From assembly GCF_000455345.1 (NCBI RefSeq), contig NZ_HG315690.1, positions 755,716 to 819,715 on the forward strand: a DNA stretch of 64,000 nucleotides, read 5' to 3'. The notes beneath the pieces were generated by a model, which was given only the letters and a program-made list of their open reading frames with translations, was not told where the DNA came from and searched no databases. Within the stretch, counting starts at the first letter, position 1, and every line of letters begins with the position of its first letter. Below are positions 8,197 to 16,674 of the stretch, piece by piece. This stretch comes from Halopiger goleimassiliensis (GTDB lineage Archaea; Halobacteriota; Halobacteria; Halobacteriales; Natrialbaceae). The translations under genes were made by a program, and so were the position numbers.

Positions 8197-9588
8197 TCAG
8201 TCGTCGGCGACCAGACAGTACGCCCGTCCCGGTTCCTCGAGCGTCGTCTCCTGGTCGTCGTCGTAGTAGCCCGTGAGGACGCCCCGTTCGGCGTAGTAGA
8301 TCCGCCCGTCGTGGGGGATGGCCCCGCTTGTCACGTGACCGCGGTTTTCGACCCGCCACCGTCGGTCGCCGGTCTCCCGGTCGAGCGCGTAGAGATGACT
8401 ATCGTACGAGCCGACGAGGATCGTCTCGGCGGTCGCCGTGAGCGAGCCGATGACGTGGCCGTAGACGCTGGTCGACCACAGTTCCTCGCCGGTGTCCGCA
8501 TCGAGCGCGTAGACGTGGCGGTCGTCGCTGCCGACGTAAACGACGCCCTCGTCGGGGTCGATCGCGGGGTTCGACATGACGATCTCTCCGATGTCGAACG
8601 ACCACTCCTCCGTGCCGTCCTCGAGGTCGAGCCGGTAGAAGTGGCCGTCCCAGGAGCCGACGAACGCCGCACCGTCGTAGGTCGGGATCGTCCCCTTGAT
8701 CTGGGCACCCAGCGAGAACGGACCGTCAGCCTCGGCGTCGCTCTGGTGGCCGTTCTCCACGTCCGCCTGGAACGACCAGGCGAGTTCGAGGGAGGGGTAC
8801 TCCCAGCAGTAGACGACGCCGTCGTTCGACCCGGACACGAGCCGGCCCGTCTCGCAGTCGATCGCCGGCGAGGGGTGGGGCATTCCCCAGAGGCGGTCGT
8901 CGCTCCAGACCGGGTCCCCCGTAGCGGCATTGACCGCCCACAGCGCGCCGCTGGCCGGGTTGCTATACTCCGCGAGAAGGTACAGGGTGCCGTCGTGGTA
9001 GGCCGGACTCGAGCCGATCGCGATGGCCCCGCCGAACTGGTGGGGCGAGGTTCGCCAGTGTAGCTCGCCGTTGGGAACGTCGATCGCGTAGAGTGCGCCG
9101 TCGTACCCTCCGATGTAGGCGGTGTCGCCCACGATCGCCGGCGTCCCGTGAAAGCCGAGGCTGGTTCCGGCAGCCGTCTCGAGTTCCCACAGTCGGTCGC
9201 CGGTCGGCGTGACGGCGTGGACGCGACCGTCGTCACCGGCGATCAGAATCGTCTCGCCGTCGGGGGTCGGCCGCGGCGTCGATTTGGCCGCCGTGTGGCC
9301 GATGCGATTGACCGGTATCGACCAGTCGACCGTGACGGAGTCGGGAACGGTCACGTCGGGATAGTAGCCGTACCGACGGAGGCCGCGCCGGAACATCGAG
9401 ACGTCGTCGTCCGGCGGGAGCGGAGCGTAGCCGTCCGACGAGTCGAGGGCCTCGGAAATAGCAGTACAGTCCGGATCGCGTCTGTACGCGCGGCCGGAAC
9501 CGCCGACGAGACCCACGGCACCAACCGTTCCCGCGATCGAGAGCAACTCCCGTCTGGCGAGTCCATTGCCATCGATACCGTCGGACAC
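8197..9588 (-). CDS. Secreted PQQ-type beta-propeller repeat protein
   Basis: The GTG start at 9588 opens a Tat signal (GLARRELLSIAGTVGAVGLV), so the 463-residue protein is probably exported. The rest is at least seven tandem blades with the hallmark pattern Y-A-[IL]-D-x-x-[TE]-G-x-x-x-W, for example LYAIDVPNGELHW, VYALDADTGEELW and LYALDRETGDRRW. This is the eight-bladed quinoprotein/BamB-like fold. No dehydrogenase active site is seen, so a binding or scaffold role is more likely than catalysis. It lies 30 bases after the malic enzyme. Confidence 0.85.
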   Translation of the reverse strand: MSDGIDGNGLARRELLSIAGTVGAVGLVGGSGRAYRRDPDCTAISEALDSSDGYAPLPPDDDVSMFRRGLRRYGYYPDVTVPDSVTVDWSIPVNRIGHTAAKSTPRPTPDGETILIAGDDGRVHAVTPTGDRLWELETAAGTSLGFHGTPAIVGDTAYIGGYDGALYAIDVPNGELHWRTSPHQFGGAIAIGSSPAYHDGTLYLLAEYSNPASGALWAVNAATGDPVWSDDRLWGMPHPSPAIDCETGRLVSGSNDGVVYCWEYPSLELAWSFQADVENGHQSDAEADGPFSLGAQIKGTIPTYDGAAFVGSWDGHFYRLDLEDGTEEWSFDIGEIVMSNPAIDPDEGVVYVGSDDRHVYALDADTGEELWSTSVYGHVIGSLTATAETILVGSYDSHLYALDRETGDRRWRVENRGHVTSGAIPHDGRIYYAERGVLTGYYDDDQETTLEEPGRAYCLVADD

Positions 9589-9618
9589 AGCTACGATGGG
9601 CTGGGGCGGCTGGCGATA

Positions 9619-11875
9619 TTACTCTTGCTGTGCGTCGACGACCGCCACGCCCGCCAGGTTCACGATGTCTTTGACCTCGTCGCCGCGCTGGAGGACGTGG
9701 ACCGGCTTGTCCATCCCGACCAGCATCGGGCCGATGGCGTCGGCCCCACCCAGCCGCTGGAGCAGTTTGTAGCCGATGTTGCCGGCCTCGAGGTTCGGGA
9801 AGACGAGCACGTTCGCAGGCTCCTCGAGTTCGGAGAAGCCGTACGTCCCTTCGAGGATGTCCTCGACGACGGCCGTATCAGCCTGCATCTCGCCGTCGAC
9901 CGGGAAATCGACCTCGGGATCGTCCTGGAGCATGCTCGCGGCGCGACGGGGCTTGCGGGTGCCCTCGTTGTCGACGCTGCCGAAGTTCGAGTACGAGAGC
10001 AAGGCCGCGCGCGGTTCGATGTTGAACCGCCGTGCGAGTTTGCCGGTCTGTTTCGTGACCTCGGCGAGGACCTCCTCGTCGGGCGACTGGTTGACCGTCG
10101 CGTCGGCGACGAACACGACGCGGTTCTTGAACGCCAGCATGTAGACGCCGGCGGCGTGATCGACGTCATCGGCCGTGCCGATCACCTGCAGCGGCGGCCG
10201 CAGCGCCGAGGGGTAGTGGTGGGACAGTCCCGTCAGCAGGGCGTCGGCGTCGTCCTGTTCGACCATCACGCTGCCGAAGTAGTTGGAGTCGCGCTCGATG
10301 AGTTCGCCGGCCTCGGTCCGGGTGATCCCCTTCCGGGCGCGGAGTTCGTGAAGTCGGTCGGCGTAGTGTTCGTAGTCGCCGACCGACGGATCCGCTACGG
10401 TGGGGTCGAAGTCGAGGCCGAGGTTAGCGGCGGTCTGGCGGATCTCGCTCTCGTCGCCGATCAGGATCGGCAGGGCGATCCCCTGCTCCTGGATCTGGTA
10501 GGCCGCCCGAATCATCTTCTCGTTCTCGCCTTCGGACAGCGCGACCGTCTTGGGGTCGCTCTTGGCCTTGTTGAGGACGACGCGCATCATCTCGCGGGAC
10601 TTGCCGAGGCGGGCCTCGAGTTCCTCCTCGTAGGCCTCGAGGTCGATCTCGGTCCGGGCGGCACCGGACTCCATCGCGGCCTCGGCGATCGAGGGTGCGA
10701 CCCGGAAGAGGACGCGCGGATCGACCGGCTTCGGGATGATGTAGTCGGGACCGAACTGCAGCGGTTCGTCGCCGTAGGCCTTGACGACGGCGTCCGGGAC
10801 GTCCTCGCGGGCGAGTTCGGCCAGCGCCTCGGCGCAGGCGACTTTCATCTCCTCGTTGATCTCGGTCGCGCGGACGTCCAGCGCGCCGCGGAAGATAAAG
10901 GGGAACCCGAGGACGTTGTTGACCTGATTGGGGTAGTCCGAGCGGCCGGTCGCCATGATGACCGTGTCGTCACGGGCCGCCTTGGCTTCCTCGTAGCCGA
11001 TTTCGGGGTCGGGGTTGGCCATCGCGAAGACGATCGGATCGTCGGCCATCGACCGGACCATCTCCTGGTCGACGATGCCGCCGATCGAGAGGCCGACGAA
11101 GACGTCCGCCCCCGCCATCGCGTCCGCCAGATCGCCCTCCGGCACGTCGCGGGCGAACTGGCGTTTGTACTCGTTGACGTCGCCGCGGCGGGCGCGCTCC
11201 TCGGTGATGATCCCCGAGGAGTCACACATCGTGATGTTCCCCTTCTCGCAGCCGAGCGAGACGTAAAAGCGGGCGGTCGCGATCGCGCTCGCGCCGGCCC
11301 CCGAGAAGACGATCTCGAGGTCCTCGAGGTCCTTGCCGGCGATGTCGGCGGCGTTGAGCAGGGCCGCACCGGAGATGATCGCTGTCCCGTGCTGGTCGTC
11401 GTGGAAGACGGGGATGTCGATCTCCTCGCGCAGTCGCTCCTCGACGGTGAAACACTCCGGGGCCTTGATGTCCTCGAGATTGACTCCCCCCGAAGGTCGG
11501 TTCCATCATCTTGACGGCCTCGACGATCTTGTCGGGATCTGCCTCGTCGAGTTCCACGTCGAAGACGTCGATGTCCGCGAACCGCTTGAAGAGGACGCCT
11601 TTCCCCTCCATGACGGGCTTGGAGGCTTGAGCACCGATATCGCCGAGTCCCAGCACGGCCGATCCGTTCGAGACGACCCCGACGAGGTTGCCCTTCGCCG
11701 TGTACGTGTAGGCCTCCGTCTCGTCTGCATCGATGGCCGTACAGGGCGCAGCGACGCCCGGCGAGTACGCCAGCGAGAGATCGCGCTGCGTGTTCGTCGG
11801 TTTCGTCGTCGAAATCTCTATCTTTCCCGGTGGATCGGTCCGGTGGTAGTCGAGCGCGTCCTCGTCTAATCCCAT
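9619..11875 (-). pseudogene. maeB: NADP-dependent malic enzyme fused to phosphotransacetylase-like domain, frameshifted
   Basis: The intact protein (about 751 residues) would oxidatively decarboxylate malate to pyruvate. The N-terminal part carries YSPGVAAPC and [18 protein letters not shown]; the middle has the NAD(P)-fold; the C-terminal ~330 residues form the phosphotransacetylase-like domain (ALSEGENEKMIRAA) typical of MaeB. At 11486-11491 the top strand has six Cs. With five, the coding strand reads TFGGVNLE, the family sequence; with six it shifts to TFGGSQSR and soon ends. The downstream reading frame then continues intact to the stop at 9619. This is either a real single-base insertion in a homopolymer or a sequencing error. 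No other lesion is visible. Confidence 0.85.
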
Positions 11876-12005
11876 ACAGGGACCACTATGGGCGATCACT
11901 AAAAAGGATGCGAAGGGGTGTATCGACAATTGTCGATCTCACTGCTAATCCGCTGCTGGAGCGTTCGTGGTTTCGGCTATCGGATCACGTCACGGTCGAC
12001 GATTC

Positions 12006-12020
12006 GACCGTTTTATACGA
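12006..12020 (+). promoter_or_regulatory. TATA box for coaD
   Basis: TTTATAC at 12012-12018 is centred about 27 bases before the coaD ATG at 12042, the spacing expected for an archaeal promoter giving a leaderless transcript. Confidence 0.6.
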
Positions 12021-12041
12021 ACCGCGGGAGTGACGTGGGGT

Positions 12042-12509
12042 ATGGACGTCGCGCTTGGTGGGACGTTCGACCCCGTTCACGACGGTCACCGAAAACTGTT
12101 CGAACGGGCGTTCGAACTCGGGGACGTGACGGTCGGACTGACGAGCGACGACCTCGCACCCGAGACGCGATCCGTCGATCGACCGATCCGTCCCTTCGAC
12201 GAACGGCGGCAGGCCCTCGAGGACGAACTCGAATCGATCGCCCCAGACTACGACCGAACGTTCGAGGTTCGAAAACTCGAGTCGCCGACGGGCATCGCGA
12301 CCGAGCCGCAGTTCGACTATCTGGTCGTCTCACCGGAGACCAAAGACGGCGGAGAACGGATCAACGAGATCCGCCAGGAGCGCGGCCACGACCCGCTCGA
12401 GATCGTCGTCGTCCCCCACGTGCTCGCCGACGACGGCGACATCATCTCGAGCACGCGGATCGTTCAGGGCGAAATCGACGAACACGGGAACGTCGTCGAC
12501 GACGAATAA
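12042..12509 (+). CDS. coaD: Phosphopantetheine adenylyltransferase (archaeal type)
   Basis: The enzyme adenylates 4'-phosphopantetheine to dephospho-CoA. The 155-residue protein starts with MDVALGGTFDPVHDGHRKL, the nucleotidyltransferase motif (T/HxGH type), and ends with IISSTRIVQGEID, the second ATP-contacting motif. Length and motifs match archaeal PPAT. The ATG at 12042 is supported by the TATA box about 27 bases upstream, implying no 5' leader. It is divergent from the malic enzyme. Confidence 0.92.
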   Translation: MDVALGGTFDPVHDGHRKLFERAFELGDVTVGLTSDDLAPETRSVDRPIRPFDERRQALEDELESIAPDYDRTFEVRKLESPTGIATEPQFDYLVVSPETKDGGERINEIRQERGHDPLEIVVVPHVLADDGDIISSTRIVQGEIDEHGNVVDDE

Positions 12510-12659
12510 CTCCCTTCGGCGGTCGCCCGTACACGCCGCGAACATGTCGGCTATTACCGATACGTACGTCCTACCGGTCGTTTTCGATATTGAACACTTA
12601 CGGTAGCCCTTCCAGAAATCAGGGTCACCGTGACCGACGAAACGGTCGCCGGCGTGGCC

Positions 12660-12968
12660 TTACCACTTCGGCGGCTCGAGTCCCGCGGCCTCGAGTCGGT
12701 CCTTCCAGCGGCTCTGAATCGAGAGCCGAGAGACCTCGGCGGCTTCGGCGACCGTACCCTGAGTCCGACCGTCGCCGGCGATCAACGACCCCGCATAGAG
12801 GGAGGCTGCGAGGACTGCACGCTTGGATCTGTCCGACTCGGGGACGTCCGTGAGGAAGAGATCGACCGCACAGGTGCGGGCCTCCGTCGAGAGATCGAGC
12901 CGATCGGCGACGTCCTCGAGTTCCTCGAGCCAGGGTTCGTAGGCGACTCGATCCCGTGCGCTGTGCAT
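12660..12968 (-). CDS. TFB-like protein with a single cyclin-type HTH domain
   Basis: A 102-residue protein matching one cyclin repeat of transcription factor B: a five-helix core (RVAYEPWLEELEDVADRLDLS) and the typical end TVAEAAEVSRLSIQSRWKDRLE, the DNA-recognition helix of the second TFB repeat. It lacks the N-terminal zinc ribbon and the other cyclin repeat, so it cannot be a full TFB. It may bind DNA or modulate initiation. A TATA box (TTTATTT) about 28 bases upstream of the ATG at 12968 indicates a leaderless transcript. Confidence 0.75.
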   Translation of the reverse strand: MHSARDRVAYEPWLEELEDVADRLDLSTEARTCAVDLFLTDVPESDRSKRAVLAASLYAGSLIAGDGRTQGTVAEAAEVSRLSIQSRWKDRLEAAGLEPPKW

Positions 12969-12988
12969 GGGGCACGGTAGTCGGGCGA

Positions 12989-13001
12989 TCGAAATAAACG
13001 T
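12989..13001 (-). promoter_or_regulatory. TATA box for the TFB-like gene
   Basis: On the minus strand the sequence reads CGTTTATTTC, centred about 28 bases before the ATG at 12968, consistent with a leaderless message. Confidence 0.5.
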
Positions 13002-13192
13002 CCGGAATAGGCGTGCTAACAATCCGCACCCTAAACCCCAACATCCTGCTACTCGCTCCAAGGACCGGCTACGAATCGAACGACACCGTCGGGTTCCTGC
13101 AGTGTCTCGACTAGGAGACGACTACTTAAGCCCCGGAGCCACCAACCGGGAGACGACGCCAGTCGCCCGCCACGTTCGGGCCCGCGTCCGCC

Positions 13193-13366
13193 ATGAAGGA
13201 GCCAACCTGCAAGCTGGTCTGTACCGGTTGCGGCCTCGAGATGCCGTATCGGGATCGATCGCTGGCCGAACAGGCTGCGGAACTCCATCAGCTTCGGGAC
13301 CCGGAACACGTGACGTTCATCGTTCCCCCCGACTGGTCGCCCGAGGAGCCAGTGAAACACACGTAG
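13193..13366 (+). CDS. 57-residue zinc-finger-like microprotein
   Basis: A short open frame from ATG 13193 to TAG 13364-13366. The N-terminus has TCKLVCTGCGLEM, giving three cysteines including a CxxC, followed by a helix with SLAEQAAELHQLRDPEHV and a hydrophobic VTFIVPPDW. Two histidines (H32, H39) could complete a zinc site. Its codon use matches the surrounding genes, and a TATA-like CTACTTAAG lies at 13122-13130, giving a leader of roughly 40 bases. Function is unknown. It lies just upstream of tRNA-Leu. Confidence 0.6.
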   Translation: MKEPTCKLVCTGCGLEMPYRDRSLAEQAAELHQLRDPEHVTFIVPPDWSPEEPVKHT

Positions 13367-13412
13367 TGCGGATCGACAGGTTCTTACTCGGTTCGTGAAA
13401 ATCCGTGTGTGA

Positions 13413-13497
13413 GCGCGGGTAGCCAAGCTAGGCCAACGGCGCAGCGCTTAGGACGCTGTCCCGTAGGGGTCCGCCGGTTCGAATCCGGTCCCGCGCA
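13413..13497 (+). tRNA. trnL: tRNA-Leu (anticodon UAG)
   Basis: The acceptor stem GCGCGGG (13413-13419) pairs with CCCGCGC (13490-13496), with discriminator A at 13497. The anticodon stem CAGCG/CGCTG encloses loop CTTAGGA (13447-13453), giving anticodon TAG at 13449-13451. A long class II variable arm and a T-arm with GGTTCGAATCC follow. The 85-nt length and long variable arm fit leucine. CCA is not encoded and no intron is visible. Confidence 0.95.
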
Positions 13498-13531
13498 TTC
13501 TCCGCGAACAACTCCGTGAGCGGAGAATGCG
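13494..13531 (+). repeat. 12-bp perfect inverted repeat overlapping the tRNA-Leu 3' end
   Basis: CGCATTCTCCGC at 13494-13505 and GCGGAGAATGCG at 13520-13531 are perfect inverted copies separated by 14 bases. The left arm begins inside the acceptor stem. It could act as a terminator or processing hairpin, or be a remnant of the recombination that shaped the adjoining tRNA-derived repeat. Confidence 0.7.
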
Positions 13532-13815
13532 ATCAGCGGATTCGAACCAGACGAGTCGCAGCGGCCGAACGAAGTGAGGCCGACCGTCTCGGCGAGGTTC
13601 GAATCCGGTCCCGGTCCCGCGCACGCTCCACGAACTCGTGAGAGACCAACCAGGCGTACTACCGAGTACTCGAGCGACCGGTGAAAGAAGCCAGTTTTAG
13701 CTGCGTCCGTCTGATCGGGATGAGTGGAGAGTAGTCACGCTGGCGTCGGGCGCTCGCTGGCACCCCTTCCGATCGAACGGAAAGTTGATAGATCGGCAGG
13801 GCCACGTCCGGACGT
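13498..13815. other. 318-bp gene-free stretch with tRNA-derived repeats
   Basis: The stretch holds the inverted repeat at 13494-13531, an inverse T-arm-like GGATTCGAACC at 13538-13548, a CGGCC/GGCCG hairpin at 13562-13582 and the tRNA 3'-end copy at 13596-13623. From about 13650 to the next gene only a promoter-like region is seen and no convincing open frame. Confidence 0.6.
13596..13623 (+). repeat. Partial duplicate of the tRNA-Leu T-arm and acceptor end
   Basis: GGTTCGAATCCGGTCCC at 13596-13612 is identical to tRNA bases 13476-13492, exactly 120 bases earlier. GGTCCCGCGCA at 13613-13623 then repeats the last bases of the tRNA, so GGTCCC occurs twice in a row. Such 3'-end copies are the usual footprint of integration at a tRNA gene, but there is only 100 bp between the copies and no integrase here. 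Confidence 0.7.
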
Positions 13816-14043
13816 ATGGGACGATACGGGAATCTCGAGTACGCGTTTCTGACCAAGACCGGTTTCCTGGTCGGGGCCGGAATGTTCGCCCTGGGTGCGC
13901 TCGGCGAGATCGTCGGCCGGTTCGTGTTCCACGGCCTCCCCGGCTGGGAACACCTCCTCTTTATGTACGCCGAAGGCCTCGGAATTCTCGTCGGGTTGTT
14001 CTCGGTCCTGCTGTTCGGGATCGTCCTGCCGCTGACGGAGTAA
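13816..14043 (+). CDS. Small two-helix membrane protein (75 aa)
   Basis: The protein has a short polar start (MGRYGNLEYAF) and two hydrophobic segments, about residues 14-36 and 50-72, so it should be an integral membrane hairpin. A conserved-looking PGWEHLLFMYAEGLG joins the helices. It appears to belong to a small haloarchaeal membrane family of unknown role. It lies between tRNA-Leu and dacZ, with 167 bases to dacZ. Confidence 0.75.
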   Translation: MGRYGNLEYAFLTKTGFLVGAGMFALGALGEIVGRFVFHGLPGWEHLLFMYAEGLGILVGLFSVLLFGIVLPLTE

Positions 14044-14177
14044 CCGCAGCCTTCGGCGTCCGGATCCGACGAGACGTGGCTCGATCGAAGCTGGCAGCTT
14101 CGTTCACGAACGGTTCACGTTCGATACACTCGAGTGAATCCGGAACAAGCGGCGGACGTGTGGCAGACGCTCCAAAA

Positions 14178-14188
14178 CGCTTATTCAA
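14178..14188 (+). promoter_or_regulatory. TATA box for dacZ
   Basis: CTTATTCA at 14180-14187 sits about 27 bases before the dacZ ATG at 14211, a typical leaderless arrangement. Confidence 0.55.
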
Positions 14189-14210
14189 GCGCGCACGACT
14201 TGTATGAGCA

Positions 14211-15023
14211 ATGGCCGGAGTAGACGACGTGTTCGGGGACCTCGTCTCGGGTGTCGACGCAGTATTACTCTTCGGACCGAGCGGGTCGTACTACGAACGG
14301 TTCACGGATCTCGAGGAGCTGGACGTGATCGTCGTCGGGACCGAAAACGACGTCGGCGCGGAGACGTTCGTCGAACTCCCGCTCGAGTTCGCGGAAGTCG
14401 CCGAACGGGTTCGCTTCGGTCTCGAAGGAGCGCTGGAACAGGGCGTCATCGAGGACGGCGACGAACTGGCGTGCGCGACGAGCGTCTTCGAGGACGAGAT
14501 CGATACGGTCTCGCGGGTGCGGGCGAACGCCGACGCCCACACCGGCATCTACGACCTGTTCGCGAAATCCCGGCCCGAGCCCGAGGTCATCAAGTCGGTG
14601 CTCGAGCTGGCGATCGAACTCGGGAAGAAGGGCCAGAAGGGCAAACCCGTCGGCGCGCTGTTCGTCGTCGGCGACGCCGGCAAGGTGATGAACAAGTCCC
14701 GCCCGCTGTCGTACAACCCCTTCGAGAAGTCCCACGTCCACGTCGGCGATCCGATCGTGAACGTGATGCTGAAGGAGTTCTCGCGGCTCGACGGCGCGTT
14801 CGTCATCTCCGACGCGGGCAAGATCGTCTCGGCGTACCGCTACCTCGAGCCGTCCGCGGAGGGCGTCGACATTCCGAAAGGACTCGGCGCGAGGCACATG
14901 GCCGGCGGCGCGATCACGCGGGATACGAACGCGATCGCGATCGTCCTCTCGGAGAGCGACGGCCTCGTGCGGGCGTTCAAAGGCGGCGAACTCATCCTGG
15001 AGGTCGACCCGGAGGCGTACTGA
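14211..15023 (+). CDS. dacZ: Diadenylate cyclase DacZ (c-di-AMP synthase)
   Basis: The 270-residue protein makes c-di-AMP from two ATP. The DisA_N-type catalytic core is in the C-terminal half: LDGAFVIS near residue 193 (DGA motif) and GLGARHMAGGAIT near 225 (RHR-type motif). The N-terminal half (VDAVLLFGPSGSYYERF) is the archaeal-specific domain. In Haloferax this enzyme makes c-di-AMP, and its level is tied to salt response (from memory). The stop is one base before the start of a MscS channel gene, so the two are translationally coupled. Confidence 0.93.
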   Translation: MAGVDDVFGDLVSGVDAVLLFGPSGSYYERFTDLEELDVIVVGTENDVGAETFVELPLEFAEVAERVRFGLEGALEQGVIEDGDELACATSVFEDEIDTVSRVRANADAHTGIYDLFAKSRPEPEVIKSVLELAIELGKKGQKGKPVGALFVVGDAGKVMNKSRPLSYNPFEKSHVHVGDPIVNVMLKEFSRLDGAFVISDAGKIVSAYRYLEPSAEGVDIPKGLGARHMAGGAITRDTNAIAIVLSESDGLVRAFKGGELILEVDPEAY

Positions 15024-15024
15024 T

Positions 15025-15789
15025 ATGGACTGGCAGACGTTGATCGACGAACCGGCCGTCATCGCGGCCGCGGTCCTCGTGTTGGGGCTGGTCGTCGGCT
15101 ACCTCGTCGGCCGCCTCAACAAGGAGTTGCTCTCGGCCTCGGGCGTCCCCGAGGCGGTCGAGGGAACCCCCTTCGAGCGGACGGCCCAGTCGCTGGGCAC
15201 CTCGACGGTCGAGATCGTCGCCCGCCTGAGTTCGTGGTTCATCTACGGGATCGCCGTCCTGACGGCGATCCACATCGCCCAGTTGCTCGACACCGACGCC
15301 TTCTGGTTTCGGGTCACGCAGTTCGTCCCGCAGGTGTTCATCGCCGTCCTCGTGCTCATTCTCGGGTTCATCGTCGCGGACAAGTGCGAACTGATCGTCA
15401 GCGAGTACCTCCGGGGCGTCAAACTCCCCGAGGTCTCGGTCATCCCCAGACTCGTCAAGTACGCCGTCCTCTACGTGACCTTTTTGATCGCGCTGGGCCA
15501 GATCGGCGTCTACATCTTCCCGCTGGTGATCCTGCTCGCGATCATCGCCGCCGGTGCCGTCGTCGTCGGCGCGTTCGCGTTCAAGGACTTCCTCGTCTCG
15601 AGCGCCGCGGGGATCTACCTGCTGCTCAACCAGCCCTACGGGATCGGCGACGAGATCAGGATCGGCGACCAGTCAGGAATCGTCCAGGAGGTCGACCTCT
15701 TCGTGACGAAGATCGAGGACGAGTCCGAGGAGTACATCGTTCCCAACCGAAAGGTGTTCGAGGACGAGATCGTCCGCATCCGGGAGTAG
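15025..15789 (+). CDS. Mechanosensitive ion channel (MscS family), coupled to dacZ
   Basis: A 254-residue membrane protein. An N-terminal helix (about 10-30), a second near 70-90, and two more near 105-125 and 140-180 precede the MscS pore and beta domain. The signature GAFAFKDFLVSSAAGIYLLLNQPYGIGDEI is split here by function: pore-lining glycine/alanine helix, then IGDEIRIGDQSG of the beta domain. It would open under membrane tension to release osmolytes. Only one base separates it from dacZ, arguing for joint control of turgor and c-di-AMP. Confidence 0.9.
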   Translation: MDWQTLIDEPAVIAAAVLVLGLVVGYLVGRLNKELLSASGVPEAVEGTPFERTAQSLGTSTVEIVARLSSWFIYGIAVLTAIHIAQLLDTDAFWFRVTQFVPQVFIAVLVLILGFIVADKCELIVSEYLRGVKLPEVSVIPRLVKYAVLYVTFLIALGQIGVYIFPLVILLAIIAAGAVVVGAFAFKDFLVSSAAGIYLLLNQPYGIGDEIRIGDQSGIVQEVDLFVTKIEDESEEYIVPNRKVFEDEIVRIRE

Positions 15790-15793
15790 CCGC

Positions 15794-16615
15794 TCACTCG
15801 AGCGAGAGGCCCGCGTGCCAGCGGTCAGCACCGACCTCGCGTTTCTTGGCGTCCATCTTCGCGAGCAGGTGGGTCGCGAGCGTCGCGGTCTCGGCGGCCT
15901 TCGACTCGCCCTCCGTGGCGAACTCGCCGGTCTCCCGGTTCGCGTAGACGGTACAGACGGCCCCCGCACGGAGGCCGTAGAGGTTCGCGAGCGTGAAGAT
16001 GGCGCTCGCTTCCATCTCGATGTTCTTGACGTTGGCCTCCTTCAGCTGGGCGACCAACTCCTCGGAGCCGGCGGCCTCGAAACCCTCGTAGCCAGGCCGT
16101 CCCTGACCGGCGTAGAAGGAGTCGGCGCTCATCGTGATACCGGTGTGGTAGTCGTAGCCGAGCCGTTCGGCGGCCGCGATCAGCGCCGAGACGACCTCGT
16201 GGTCCGCCGTAGCGGGGTAATCCTCGCGGACGTACTCGTCGCTGGTGCCCTCCTGTCGGACCGCGCCCGTGCTGATCACGAGGTCGCCGACGTCCATCTC
16301 GGCCTGGAGCGCGCCACACGAGCCCACGCGGATGAACGTCTCGACCCCGACGCGGGCCAGTTCCTCGACCGCGATCGCCGCGGACGGGCTGCCGATCCCC
16401 GTCGACGTGACCGAGATGGGCGTCCCCTCGGTCGTCCCCGTCGCCGTCCGGTACTCGCGGTGGTGGGCTCGCTCCTCGTGATCGTCCCAGTGGGCGACGA
16501 TCTTCTCGAGGCGCTCGGGATTGCCCGGCAACAGCACGGTTTCGGCCACGTCGTCGGGCGCGACCTCGAGGTGGTACTGTACGTCCGCGTTGGGATCTTC
16601 GCTGTCGCGTGCCAT
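15794..16615 (-). CDS. udp: Nucleoside (uridine) phosphorylase
   Basis: This 273-residue enzyme of the PNP/UDP family cleaves nucleosides with phosphate into base and ribose-1-phosphate. The phosphate-binding N-terminus shows VLLPGNPERLEKI; TSTGIGSPSAAIAVEEL and RVGSCGAL are the nucleoside-site motifs; and NIEMEASAIFTLA near 195 is the conserved ribose/phosphate-contacting NxEMExxA segment. Uridine specificity is suggested by closeness to Udp but is not proven. It is convergent with the mscS gene. Confidence 0.88.
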   Translation of the reverse strand: MARDSEDPNADVQYHLEVAPDDVAETVLLPGNPERLEKIVAHWDDHEERAHHREYRTATGTTEGTPISVTSTGIGSPSAAIAVEELARVGVETFIRVGSCGALQAEMDVGDLVISTGAVRQEGTSDEYVREDYPATADHEVVSALIAAAERLGYDYHTGITMSADSFYAGQGRPGYEGFEAAGSEELVAQLKEANVKNIEMEASAIFTLANLYGLRAGAVCTVYANRETGEFATEGESKAAETATLATHLLAKMDAKKREVGADRWHAGLSLE

Positions 16616-16674
16616 CGAATATCGGCGATTCGAACCGACGCCGAATATAACTGCTGGACGCGCCTACGGTCGGT

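Noticed and set aside
9148..11514. Very long plus-strand open frame opposite the malic enzyme
   Set aside because: It is antisense to the malic enzyme and PQQ genes and has no recognisable domain.
13498..13623. Second tRNA gene downstream of tRNA-Leu
   Set aside because: Only the T-arm and acceptor end are copied; the 5' half and anticodon stem are absent.
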